From contig CAJTRT010000005.1 in assembly GCA_910579105.1 (NCBI GenBank), forward strand, positions 12,815 to 76,814: a stretch of DNA of 64,000 bases, read 5' to 3'. Of the stretch, positions 44,513 through 51,404 are shown piece by piece. The position numbers and the translations under genes were made by a program. Source of the stretch: an uncultured Muribaculaceae bacterium. GTDB lineage: Bacteria; Bacteroidota; Bacteroidia; Bacteroidales; Muribaculaceae. Position 1 is the stretch's first letter. Every line of letters begins with the position of its first letter. Under the pieces are notes generated by a model that was not told the origin of the DNA, did not search any database, and saw nothing but the letters and a program-made list of their open reading frames with translations.

Positions 44513-45772
44513 ATGGAATATCAATCATTAAACTCAATATTCAGCTCTGTCAAAGCGGCTTCCCGCAAAATGGGGCGTCTGACAGAGGAGCGCCGTAATG
44601 AGATACTTTTAAAATTATCCGACACGATACTGTCAAACGCGGATTCACTGTTAGAGGCCAATGCCCGCGACCTGGCTCGGATGAATCCCGACAACCCGTT
44701 ATATGACCGTCTGAAACTCACCCGGCAGCGCCTGGAGGGGATAGCGTCCGACATGCGCCATGTGGCCTCCCTCCCTTCGCCACTCGGAGAGATTATCGAA
44801 GAGCGAGTATTGCCTAACGGCCTCCGGCTTAGACGGGTGAGGGTGCCGTTCGGCGTGATCGGCGTTATATATGAGGCTCGCCCGAATGTCACTTTCGACG
44901 TGTTCTCGCTCTGCTTCAAAAGCGGAAACGCCTGCGTGCTGAAAGGGGGTAGCGATGCCGAGTGTTCCAACGAGGCCATAGTCAGCCTTATTCACGAAGT
45001 CCTGCGGTCGGAGGGCATCAGTCCCGATGTCGTCGCGCTCCTTCCGGCCACGCACGAGGCGACCGCCGCGATGCTCAACGCCGTGGGCTATATCGATGTC
45101 TGCATCCCCCGCGGAGGTCGCAGGCTGATTGACTTCGTGCGCGACAACGCCCGTGTTCCCGTCATCGAGACCGGGGCGGGAGTAGTCAGCGCCTACTTCC
45201 ATTCAGCCGGAGACACGGCGATGGGAGCAGCAATAATCAGCAACGCCAAAACCCGCCGCGTGAGTGTCTGCAACGCGCTCGACACTCTGCTGATTGACCG
45301 CACCAGGCTCTCCGATCTCCCGGCGCTGGCCGCTCCGTTGGCCGAAAAGAACGTGGAGATCCACGCCGACGATGAGGCATACGCCGCCCTCGATGGCCGT
45401 TATCCGGCTGCGCTCCTCCGCCATGCCGACGCGGACACCTGGGGCACGGAATGGATGGACTATAAGATGGGCATCCGCACCGTAGCCGACCTATCGGAGG
45501 CCGTCGAGCATATCGCCCGTTATGGCTCCGGCCACAGCGAATGTATCATCACAGCTGACGAAGCCGCCGCTGACCGCTTCCAGTGCGAGGTCGACGCGGC
45601 CTGCGTCTACCTCAACGCCCCGACGAGCTTCACCGACGGCGCCCAGTTCGGCCTCGGTGCCGAAATAGGCATCTCCACCCAGAAGCTCGGCCCCCGCGGC
45701 CCCATGGGCCTCCGCGAAATCACCACCTACCGCTGGCTCATCAACGGCACCGGCCAACTCCGCCCCGCCTGA
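44513..45772 (+). CDS. proA: Glutamate-5-semialdehyde dehydrogenase
   Basis: 419 residues, NADPH-dependent reduction of gamma-glutamyl phosphate to the semialdehyde. Aldehyde-dehydrogenase superfamily with the ProA signature VPFGVIGVIYEARPNVT and catalytic Cys253 in VSVCNALDTLL. PTSFTDGAQFGLGAEIGIST is the conserved C-terminal stretch. Odd point: the usual GxCHxYxD segment before the active site reads GAGVVSAYFHSAGD here. The ending is followed by the inverted-repeat element at 45836 rather than an ordinary terminator. Confidence 0.95.
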   Translation: MEYQSLNSIFSSVKAASRKMGRLTEERRNEILLKLSDTILSNADSLLEANARDLARMNPDNPLYDRLKLTRQRLEGIASDMRHVASLPSPLGEIIEERVLPNGLRLRRVRVPFGVIGVIYEARPNVTFDVFSLCFKSGNACVLKGGSDAECSNEAIVSLIHEVLRSEGISPDVVALLPATHEATAAMLNAVGYIDVCIPRGGRRLIDFVRDNARVPVIETGAGVVSAYFHSAGDTAMGAAIISNAKTRRVSVCNALDTLLIDRTRLSDLPALAAPLAEKNVEIHADDEAYAALDGRYPAALLRHADADTWGTEWMDYKMGIRTVADLSEAVEHIARYGSGHSECIITADEAAADRFQCEVDAACVYLNAPTSFTDGAQFGLGAEIGISTQKLGPRGPMGLREITTYRWLINGTGQLRPA

Positions 45773-45835
45773 TTTTAATTAAAGCCCTCTACCATCACAC
45801 TGAATTATACGGCTTTGATTCTGAATCACGGTAGT

Positions 45836-46080
45836 GCGAGCGCCGGAGGCGCGGTGTAATAGTAGCACATTGCCGAGCGACCGCCGGGAGCGATGGCTGT
45901 GTGTAGTTTCCCAACATATGTGAACGGCCTCGCAGAGGTCGGTTAAGCAATTATTATCGGATTATCGGATTATCGGACCTCTTCGAGGTCTTCGTTTTTC
46001 ACCGCACTTACACACACAGTCATCGCTCCCGGCGGTCGCTCGGCAATGTGCTACTATTACACCGCGCCTCCGGCGCTCGC
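45836..46080. repeat. 245-bp palindromic element with 69-bp inverted arms
   Basis: Arms at 45836-45904 and 46012-46080 are reverse complements over 69 bp with one mismatch (a G-T wobble at 45896). The 107-bp middle holds three tandem ATTATCGG (45953-45976) and two small hairpins, GGCCTC/GAGGTC (45926-45940) and GACCTC/GAGGTC (45976-45990), the latter followed by a T-rich stretch. No reading frame is present. It lies between convergent proA and the MNT gene, so it could end transcription from both sides. The long matched arms point to a non-autonomous repeat element; this identity is an inference. Confidence 0.88.
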
Positions 46081-46137
46081 TATTGGTTCCTCTTTACCGA
46101 ACTATTATGAATGAATTTGTCAAATCGCAATAATGGA

Positions 46138-46434
46138 CTATATCAGAATTCCGGTTTTGAGTATGTCGGAATAGAGTGGATTGTTATCGTCATCAGTCAA
46201 AAGCACAGGTTCTATCAGGTAGTTGATTTTACGTCCCAATCTCCATAATAGCGGAACATCCTCAAAATAGTTCTCGCTCCGATGCGAAACAATTACAGCG
46301 ATGTCAATATCGCTTTCATCCGTATATCCCCCTTTGCTGTATGAGCCGAAAAGATACAATGCTTTGAGCGGCAGGTGTTCCGCCACCATATCCTTGTATT
46401 TTCTCGCTATTTCTATAGCCTTGCTTTTATCCAT
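46138..46434 (-). CDS. MNT-type minimal nucleotidyltransferase (MntA-like antitoxin)
   Basis: 98 residues with the minimal nucleotidyltransferase motif LYLFGSYSKGGYTDESDIDI: GS followed by the DxD metal pair (GSYSKG, then DESDIDI). Usual MNT antitoxins AMPylate or otherwise neutralise the partner HEPN RNase. The coding sequence overlaps the HEPN gene by 22 bp, as expected for a two-gene toxin-antitoxin unit. The DNA is AT-richer than the flanking pro and rmuC genes, which hints at horizontal gain. Partner choice and function are inferred from the family. Confidence 0.85.
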   Translation of the reverse strand: MDKSKAIEIARKYKDMVAEHLPLKALYLFGSYSKGGYTDESDIDIAVIVSHRSENYFEDVPLLWRLGRKINYLIEPVLLTDDDNNPLYSDILKTGILI

Positions 46435-46799
46435 AGTCGTAGTTCGTTAGTCCTCTCCAATAGTTCCTTACATTTATTCGCGGTCAGCATCCTCATTAGT
46501 TGCTCCTTATATGATGGATAACGGGCTTCGATATTCAGCGGTTCAAGGTTATCTACAAATTCCATCTGTTCCTCTGATAGCATATCTATCAAGCCGGATT
46601 TCGCAGCAAGACGAGACAAATGATGAATCTTCAATGGCGGTTCATCCAGCACTCTGCTCCAATATGCCTTCAATATCTTTTCTATAACCTGGTGGCACAT
46701 AAATCCGACATAGAGGTAGCGCTTTGTTTCAAACATAGCTTTTGCCGTGTCGAAATCATAATCCGACATTTCTACCCAGTATGACACCTTATCATTCAT
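46413..46799 (-). CDS. HEPN domain protein (HepT-like toxin candidate)
   Basis: 128 residues, all-helical HEPN domain: SDYDFDTAKAMFETKRY, LYVGFMCHQVIEKILKAYW and EPPLKIHHLSRLAAKSG. In HepT toxins a R-x4-6-H motif is the RNase site; here the corresponding loop reads PLKIHHL, so the Arg is a Lys or shifted, and nuclease activity is uncertain. It is first in the pair, upstream of the MNT gene. The order HEPN then MNT with a 22-bp overlap is common. The alternative is a non-toxic HEPN/MNT pair acting in nucleotide or phage defence. Confidence 0.82.
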   Translation of the reverse strand: MNDKVSYWVEMSDYDFDTAKAMFETKRYLYVGFMCHQVIEKILKAYWSRVLDEPPLKIHHLSRLAAKSGLIDMLSEEQMEFVDNLEPLNIEARYPSYKEQLMRMLTANKCKELLERTNELRLWIKARL

Positions 46800-46822
46800 T
46801 GATTATTGACCTTTAACAATCG

Positions 46823-46830
46823 CAAAGATA
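46823..46830 (-). promoter_or_regulatory. -7 box of the HEPN/MNT pair
   Basis: Minus-strand TATCTTTG, an exact TAnnTTTG match 24 bp before the HEPN start. No clear -33 element. Confidence 0.45.
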
Positions 46831-46934
46831 GTGATTCTTTCCGACATAAGAACACTCTGTTATAGAAACACATCAATTTATCGGTTGCAACTGGATAATA
46901 ATTCTGATTACCCATACAGCAACAAGAACAAAAG

Positions 46935-46961
46935 AGCGCCCCAATCATTGACCGGGGCGCT
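46935..46961 (-). terminator. Terminator of the LRR cassette
   Basis: A perfect 8-bp stem (46935-46942 with 46954-46961), 11-nt loop, and on the minus strand a following CTTTTGTTCTTGTTG tract. It lies 42 bp after the last cassette gene. Confidence 0.75.
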
Positions 46962-47003
46962 GATGTTGGTTCGTCGAAAGCGCTGTTGACGGCACTTTTG
47001 ACA

Positions 47004-47273
47004 TCAAGATTTGTCGGTTGGATCTATCGTAAACTCCTTTTTGAAGTCGGTGATTTTGGCGATTAGCTCACCCCCTTTGCCGAAGAGGCGGGCGCCGGTG
47101 ACCACGGCACCATCTTTTCTGATGTTTGAGGACTTGATATAATCCTCAATTGTTTCGGCCATCCACAGCTTTACGCCGACATCCCCGTTGGATAGGTCGT
47201 TGTGCGAGAGATTCGGTATGCTGTGGGTTTCCCCGGCATAGTCAAACTGGATGAGATAGTTGTTCTCGTTCAT
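47004..47273 (-). CDS. Small protein of unknown function, third gene of LRR cassette
   Basis: 89 residues, soluble, no signal peptide, acidic/polar (MNENNYLIQFDYAGETHSI at the start, GARLFGKGGELIAKI late). I do not recognise the family. It begins 1 bp after the LRR gene stop and is followed by a clear terminator, which supports it as a real coding gene. A cytoplasmic partner or immunity-like protein for the LRR protein would be speculation. Confidence 0.6.
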   Translation of the reverse strand: MNENNYLIQFDYAGETHSIPNLSHNDLSNGDVGVKLWMAETIEDYIKSSNIRKDGAVVTGARLFGKGGELIAKITDFKKEFTIDPTDKS

Positions 47274-47274
47274 T

Positions 47275-48510
47275 TCAAATTACGATTTTAGTTGTTAGAT
47301 TTCCGATTCTAACGATGTAAAGCCCACGGGCAAGTCCCGATATTTCGCGCTCGTAGCCATTGTAAACCACCCGGCCCTGCATATCCGAAACATTTACAAT
47401 TGCGTTCCCAATACTGTCATTGATCACTAACGTTCCATTTTGAACCGTTATCTGAAACTGATCGTCGTCAGTTTCCATTTCGTTGATACCGCTGAAATCC
47501 ATTTCCTCTGTTTTGCGGAATTGTCCCCAAGTACCACTTTTCACATATGCCCGCCAGCATCCTAACGGCACATGCAACGTACAGTTGTCATATGTTTTAC
47601 ACGAAAAGGAATTATACTCCATTTTGGGGGGTATGGTGGCATAGCAGTAGATGTCTGTAAGTCCAACGCAGCCATAGAAAGACTCCTTCCATAATCTGTT
47701 TACGGAGTTGGGAATTGTCACTGATGTAAGGCTTGTGCAGTCTCTAAAAGTTTGTTCGTTGATTTGGGTTACGGAGTTGGGAATTGTCACTGATGTAAGG
47801 CTTGTACAGCCTCCAAAAGTTCGTTCGCCGATGTAGGTTACGGCGTCGGGAATTGTCACTGATGTAAGGCTTGTGCAGTCTCCAAAAGCGTTACTGCCGA
47901 TGTAGGTTACGGAGTTTGGTATGTTCACAGACTCCAGTCTAGAACAGCTCGCAAATGCTCCTGCGGGAATTTCAGACAAAGAATTGGGAAGTGAGACAGC
48001 AGCTAGATACTTACATACCGAGAAAGCACTATTTCCGATTGAGGTAACTGAATTGGGGAGAGTAATTGACTTCAGTCCGGTGCAGCTGAATGCATCTTTT
48101 CCGATTGAGGTGACAGAGTTTGGCACGGAAATTGATTTCAAATCATCGCGTCCAAAAAAGGCATTATCATTAATCCTTATCACTGAATTTGGAATTGTTA
48201 CTGATGAAAATGACAACCAATTATGGGAAGTGAAAGATAACGCGCTTTCCCCGATGGCGACAACTCTATATTTGCCGCCGTACTCCCCGAAAACTTCCGT
48301 TGGGATTTCAAGACGATCATTCACAACAGGATTTATGTAGCTGGTTCCATCAAATCTAATGCTGTGTGTAACCTCGACGCCAGAGCCACTTTCACAAGCG
48401 GTCATCTTAAAACAAAGGCCGTCCTGAAAAAAGTCGTAGGCGAGGGCATTGACGCTTGCCAACATCGCAAAGAGGGCAAACAGGATTGGTTTAAGGCGGG
48501 GGATTCTCAT
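47275..48510 (-). CDS. Secreted BspA-like leucine-rich-repeat protein with type IX C-terminal signal
   Basis: 411 residues. Signal peptide (ILFALFAMLASVNALA), about nine LRR_5 repeats of 23 residues (residues 85-300; consensus LTSVTIPNSVTYIGxxAFxxC), then a closing IPPKMEYNSF loop region, and a C-terminal domain ending in VSDMQGRVVYNGYERE and LARGLYIVRIGN, like the type A sorting domain of type IX cargo. It should be exported to the surface. Similar LRR proteins act as adhesins. Three repeats are almost identical in DNA with a 69-bp period. The start overlaps the upstream small gene by 4 bp. Confidence 0.87.
   Translation of the reverse strand: MRIPRLKPILFALFAMLASVNALAYDFFQDGLCFKMTACESGSGVEVTHSIRFDGTSYINPVVNDRLEIPTEVFGEYGGKYRVVAIGESALSFTSHNWLSFSSVTIPNSVIRINDNAFFGRDDLKSISVPNSVTSIGKDAFSCTGLKSITLPNSVTSIGNSAFSVCKYLAAVSLPNSLSEIPAGAFASCSRLESVNIPNSVTYIGSNAFGDCTSLTSVTIPDAVTYIGERTFGGCTSLTSVTIPNSVTQINEQTFRDCTSLTSVTIPNSVNRLWKESFYGCVGLTDIYCYATIPPKMEYNSFSCKTYDNCTLHVPLGCWRAYVKSGTWGQFRKTEEMDFSGINEMETDDDQFQITVQNGTLVINDSIGNAIVNVSDMQGRVVYNGYEREISGLARGLYIVRIGNLTTKIVI
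47702..47908 (-). repeat. Three near-identical 69-bp tandem repeats inside the LRR gene
   Basis: Units begin at 47702, 47771 and 47840, with a related copy starting at 47909. 69 bp equals one 23-residue LRR_5 unit, so gain or loss keeps the frame. The near identity suggests recent duplication or slippage. Confidence 0.9.
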
Positions 48511-48758
48511 GGCTCGTTGTAGTTTATGGTTGTTACTTCCGGCGTAGTCCAGTGGCGGATTACGTCAAACTGACCATAGAGGGACTTATTGGCCAAAGAC
48601 AGCGTGTCAAGGATCTCCGTTGCGCAGAAGTTCTGCTGGTCGGGCGATACCATGTAGTAGATGACACCCATTGTGGAATCGTAGGGGATGACGCGTCCTA
48701 TAAGTCTCGCGCCTGACTCCCTCAGATTCTCGTACTCGATTTGGTTTAGCTCTTTCAT
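48507..48758 (-). CDS. Small protein of unknown function, first gene of LRR cassette
   Basis: 83 residues from the ATG at 48758 (MKELNQIEYENLRESGARL). Soluble, no signal peptide, no family recognised. A longer open frame extends to 48914, but it would read through a terminator hairpin with poor composition, so the shorter start is preferred. Its stop overlaps the LRR start by 4 bp (ATGA), a sign of translational coupling. Confidence 0.55.
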   Translation of the reverse strand: MKELNQIEYENLRESGARLIGRVIPYDSTMGVIYYMVSPDQQNFCATEILDTLSLANKSLYGQFDVIRHWTTPEVTTINYNEP

Positions 48759-49073
48759 ATTCGTATGTTCCTCAATCCCCTGCGGAACGTTTGCGATTGG
48801 ACATAAAAAAGGTGTGAGGATTGTATCTTGTTTTATCCGTAATTCAGGTCTTGGTCTACCTTTCCGCAGGATAAAACAATAGCCCCACACCGAGACTGCG
48901 TTATAATCTGCCAATCACGGCATAGTATAAGCATCCGATGCAGGTGCTATTGCCAATCTCATCTTCTGCGGAATTCTAACGACCAAGTTTGAATTACGAA
49001 GATAAAATTTCAATAACACCTTTTAGTAAAAAAGACTGATTCACAGCGCCAACTCTTTGACGCAATCGTGAAT
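48759..49073 (-). other. About 315-nt leader of the LRR cassette, possible attenuator or small RNA
   Basis: The transcript predicted from the promoter at 49080-49112 runs left through this stretch. It contains an intrinsic-terminator hairpin (48805-48891) before the first ATG, so most transcripts may stop there. A further 11-bp inverted repeat with one mismatch (49034-49044 with 49068-49078) lies near the start point. No coding frame is convincing and no RNA family is recognised. Confidence 0.5.
48805..48891 (-). terminator. Intrinsic terminator hairpin upstream of the LRR cassette
   Basis: Minus strand: 48869-48891 pairs with 48811-48838, an 11-bp inner stem (GGATAAAACAA/TTGTTTTATCC) and an outer GGTGTG/CACACC stem with an internal loop, followed by six T (48810-48805). 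It stands 47 bp before the ATG of the first cassette gene. Confidence 0.75.
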
Positions 49074-49079
49074 CAATCG

Positions 49080-49112
49080 CAAAGTTAGTAAAAAATGTTA
49101 TCGGTGGGGCAA
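49080..49112 (-). promoter_or_regulatory. Promoter of the LRR cassette leader
   Basis: Minus-strand TTG (49110-49112), a 22-nt spacer and an exact TAACTTTG (49080-49087). Start near 49073. Confidence 0.5.
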
Positions 49113-49205
49113 TAGTGGCGAATTATGCGATGTTAAAATTTGTCAACGCCAAAGGCGGGACGGAACCAGGGACGGAAAGACCTGGCGAAGAGCTGGCAGC
49201 AGAGG

Positions 49206-50543
49206 TTATTCCTCGAGGCCTTTGATTTGGCGCTTGGGGGTGATGCCGAGGGATTTGAGGGACTCCATGCGGCGCATGACGTTGCCTTTGCCGTCGTAGA
49301 GCTGGTCTTTGGCCTTGGAGAAGGATTTCTGGAGGCGGTCGATCTGGGCCTCGACGTCGGCGAAGGTCTCGGAGAAGAGGGATAGTTTCTCATAAAGCTC
49401 GGTGGCGGTCTTGACAATCTTCTCGACGTTCTTGCCCTGGCGGTCCTGCTGCCAGAGGTTGAAGGCGAGCTGGAGCGCCATGAGGAGGTTGCTCGGCGAG
49501 ATGATGATGATCCCTTTCTGATAGGCGTAGCGGCTGAGGTCGGGCTGCTTCTTCATCGCCACCATATAACTGTTCTCGATTGGCATGAACATCAGCACAT
49601 AACCGATAGCGTCCTTCACGGTCTTGTCGTAGCGCTTTTCGGCCAGCTCGTCGATATGCTTGCGCACGCTGCGGACATGCTCGGCCAACATCCTCTGCGC
49701 CAGCTCATCGGTAGGAGCCTCGGCGGCGGCGGCATAGGCGGTCAGCGAAACCTTGGAATCAATCACGACGGAGCGTCCTTCGGGAAAACGTACGATGACA
49801 TCGGGGCGCAGGTTGCGGCCGTCATCGTCGGGGGTTACCTCCTGGATGAAATACTCCTCGTCGCGGCGCAGCCCGCTGTTGGCCAGCACCGATTCGAGAA
49901 TCATCTCTCCCCAGTCTCCCTGCATCTTGGTGTCGCCGCGGAGCGCCTTGGTCAGGTTGGCCGCGTCGTGGCCGATACGCTCGGTCTGTTCGCGCATCAG
50001 CCTGACAGCCTGCTCCTGCTGCTGCTGGAAGAGCTTCATCGACGCGTCGAAGGTGTTGCGGATCTCCTTACGCCCGACCTCCGAGGCAGTGCGCGACTCC
50101 TCGACCGAGCGCTTGAACTCGGCAAACTGTTCGCGGATCGGCTTGAGAATCTCACCCATCTGCTCGCGGTTGGTTTCCTGCAACGCCGCCTGGCGCGCCT
50201 GCAAGAGTTCGGCAGCAGCGTTGCGCATCTCCTCGCGAAGTTTGTCGAGCTGCGCAGTCCATTGCTTGTCGGCCTCGCGGCGGAGCGATTCCTGGTGCTC
50301 GCGCTCCGACATTATCTGCCTTAGGGCCGCGGAACGCACTTCTTCAAGCTGTTTCTGCGACAATTCACGCTCGGAGGCCAACTGGCGCTCGGCTGCTTGC
50401 CGAGCCTCTGTCAGACGCGTTTCGGCGTTTTCAACCTTGGCTCGTTCAGCTGCGAGAGGCGCGACGTTATGCTGTTTTCCGATCAGATAACCAAATATGG
50501 CTCCGATGATTATGCCGAAAATCACAAGAATTGCTTGAATCAT
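49206..50543 (-). CDS. rmuC: DNA recombination protein RmuC
   Basis: 445 residues from the ATG at 50543. One N-terminal membrane helix (ILVIFGIIIGAIFGYLIG), a long coiled coil (about 30-185, rich in Glu/Arg/Gln), then the RmuC nuclease-like core (QGDWGEMILESVLANSGL, RPDVIVRFPEGRSVVIDSKVSL with the Asp-...-Asp-x-Lys catalytic pattern, and MFMPIENSYMVAMK). The family limits DNA inversions and restricts foreign DNA. An upstream in-frame ATG at 50684 precedes the membrane helix by 47 Pro/Arg/Ser-rich residues and is rejected. Confidence 0.92.
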   Translation of the reverse strand: MIQAILVIFGIIIGAIFGYLIGKQHNVAPLAAERAKVENAETRLTEARQAAERQLASERELSQKQLEEVRSAALRQIMSEREHQESLRREADKQWTAQLDKLREEMRNAAAELLQARQAALQETNREQMGEILKPIREQFAEFKRSVEESRTASEVGRKEIRNTFDASMKLFQQQQEQAVRLMREQTERIGHDAANLTKALRGDTKMQGDWGEMILESVLANSGLRRDEEYFIQEVTPDDDGRNLRPDVIVRFPEGRSVVIDSKVSLTAYAAAAEAPTDELAQRMLAEHVRSVRKHIDELAEKRYDKTVKDAIGYVLMFMPIENSYMVAMKKQPDLSRYAYQKGIIIISPSNLLMALQLAFNLWQQDRQGKNVEKIVKTATELYEKLSLFSETFADVEAQIDRLQKSFSKAKDQLYDGKGNVMRRMESLKSLGITPKRQIKGLEE

Positions 50544-50628
50544 AGGGATTGGCAGATAATGATAGGTGGGAGATAGCGTGAACAGGTATTGGGAAGACGG
50601 ATATGGGGCGCCAAGGAGGGTTGATGGA

Positions 50629-51276
50629 TTATTCTTTCGGCAGCTCCGCGGTTGGCGCTTCCGACTTCCGATTGGCTTCCGCATGCGACAGCGGATTGGC
50701 CGCGGCTCCGCCCGGCGCGGATTCGTTGTCGGGATGTTTGAAGAGCTTGTCCTCCTCGTCGAGATGGAAGTCGCGGCTCAGCATCGTTATGAATCGTGAA
50801 ATCTGTTTGAGGGCGTTCAGCGTCTCCTCGCTCATCTCTTTTTTCTGCAAACGCATCATCAGCATGCCATATAGCGCCGTGAAGCAGGTCTCGATTTCGC
50901 CGACCTTCGCGTCACCGGCCTTGGAACGCAGTTCGACTATATAGGGTAGGGTGCGGTAGAATTCCGCGGAGTATTCGGGAAACTCCGGGTCGTTAAGCAG
51001 TGCCTGGTGCAGCCGCACCAGCTGGTTGAGAATGTTCTTGTTGATTTGCAGGTGACCTTTCTCGGCTACACCCTCGCGGCGCATCATATCGATCAGCGAC
51101 TCATACCACTGCTCCATCTCCTTCTTCTGAGCCTCGTCGAGCTGGAACGAATCGATGACATTCGTCTTGATTTTGTTAATGTCGAGACCGTTTGCCCTGA
51201 TAAGGTCCTCGATCTGCCACATATAGAGAATATATTCGGCGATATTCTCCCTGCGTTTCTTAGAAGCTATAATCAT
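50629..51276 (-). CDS. DUF4924 family protein
   Basis: 215 residues, all-helical, no signal peptide, recognised as DUF4924, a Bacteroidetes-specific family of unknown function (ENIAEYILYMWQIEDLIRA at the start, NILNQLVRLHQALLND, ISRFITMLSRDFHLDEED). It has a textbook promoter immediately upstream and precedes rmuC by 85 bp. The C-terminal 30 residues are Ala/Pro/Glu-rich and probably disordered. Confidence 0.86.
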   Translation of the reverse strand: MIIASKKRRENIAEYILYMWQIEDLIRANGLDINKIKTNVIDSFQLDEAQKKEMEQWYESLIDMMRREGVAEKGHLQINKNILNQLVRLHQALLNDPEFPEYSAEFYRTLPYIVELRSKAGDAKVGEIETCFTALYGMLMMRLQKKEMSEETLNALKQISRFITMLSRDFHLDEEDKLFKHPDNESAPGGAAANPLSHAEANRKSEAPTAELPKE

Positions 51277-51301
51277 AATCCGTTGTTTTCTATTATAACA
51301 A

Positions 51302-51333
51302 CAAAGTTAGCGATTTTCCGCTTAGCCTCCAAA
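51302..51333 (-). promoter_or_regulatory. Consensus promoter of the DUF4924 gene
   Basis: Minus-strand TTTG (51330-51333), exactly 20 nt, TAACTTTG (51302-51309). Perfect match to both elements; start near 51295. Confidence 0.8.
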
Positions 51334-51340
51334 CAACAAG

Positions 51341-51383
51341 AAAGACGCCGCGCCTGACAAGCGATTGTCGACGCGGCGTCTTT
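51341..51383 (-). terminator. Terminator of the PPi-phosphofructokinase gene
   Basis: 12-bp perfect stem (51341-51352 with 51372-51383), a 19-nt loop, then CTTGTTG on the minus strand, 22 bp after the stop at 51405. It lies next to the following gene's -33 box. Confidence 0.75.
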
Positions 51384-51404
51384 TAGACGGAATCAGTTAG
51401 CCTC

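Noticed and set aside
47702..47908. Regular 69-bp repeats as a possible CRISPR array
   Set aside because: Units are contiguous, in frame and encode 23-residue LRR units; there are no spacers.
48759..48914. Longer N-terminus for the first LRR-cassette gene, starting at 48914
   Set aside because: The extension would translate a terminator hairpin and has arginine/proline-rich, non-conserved character.
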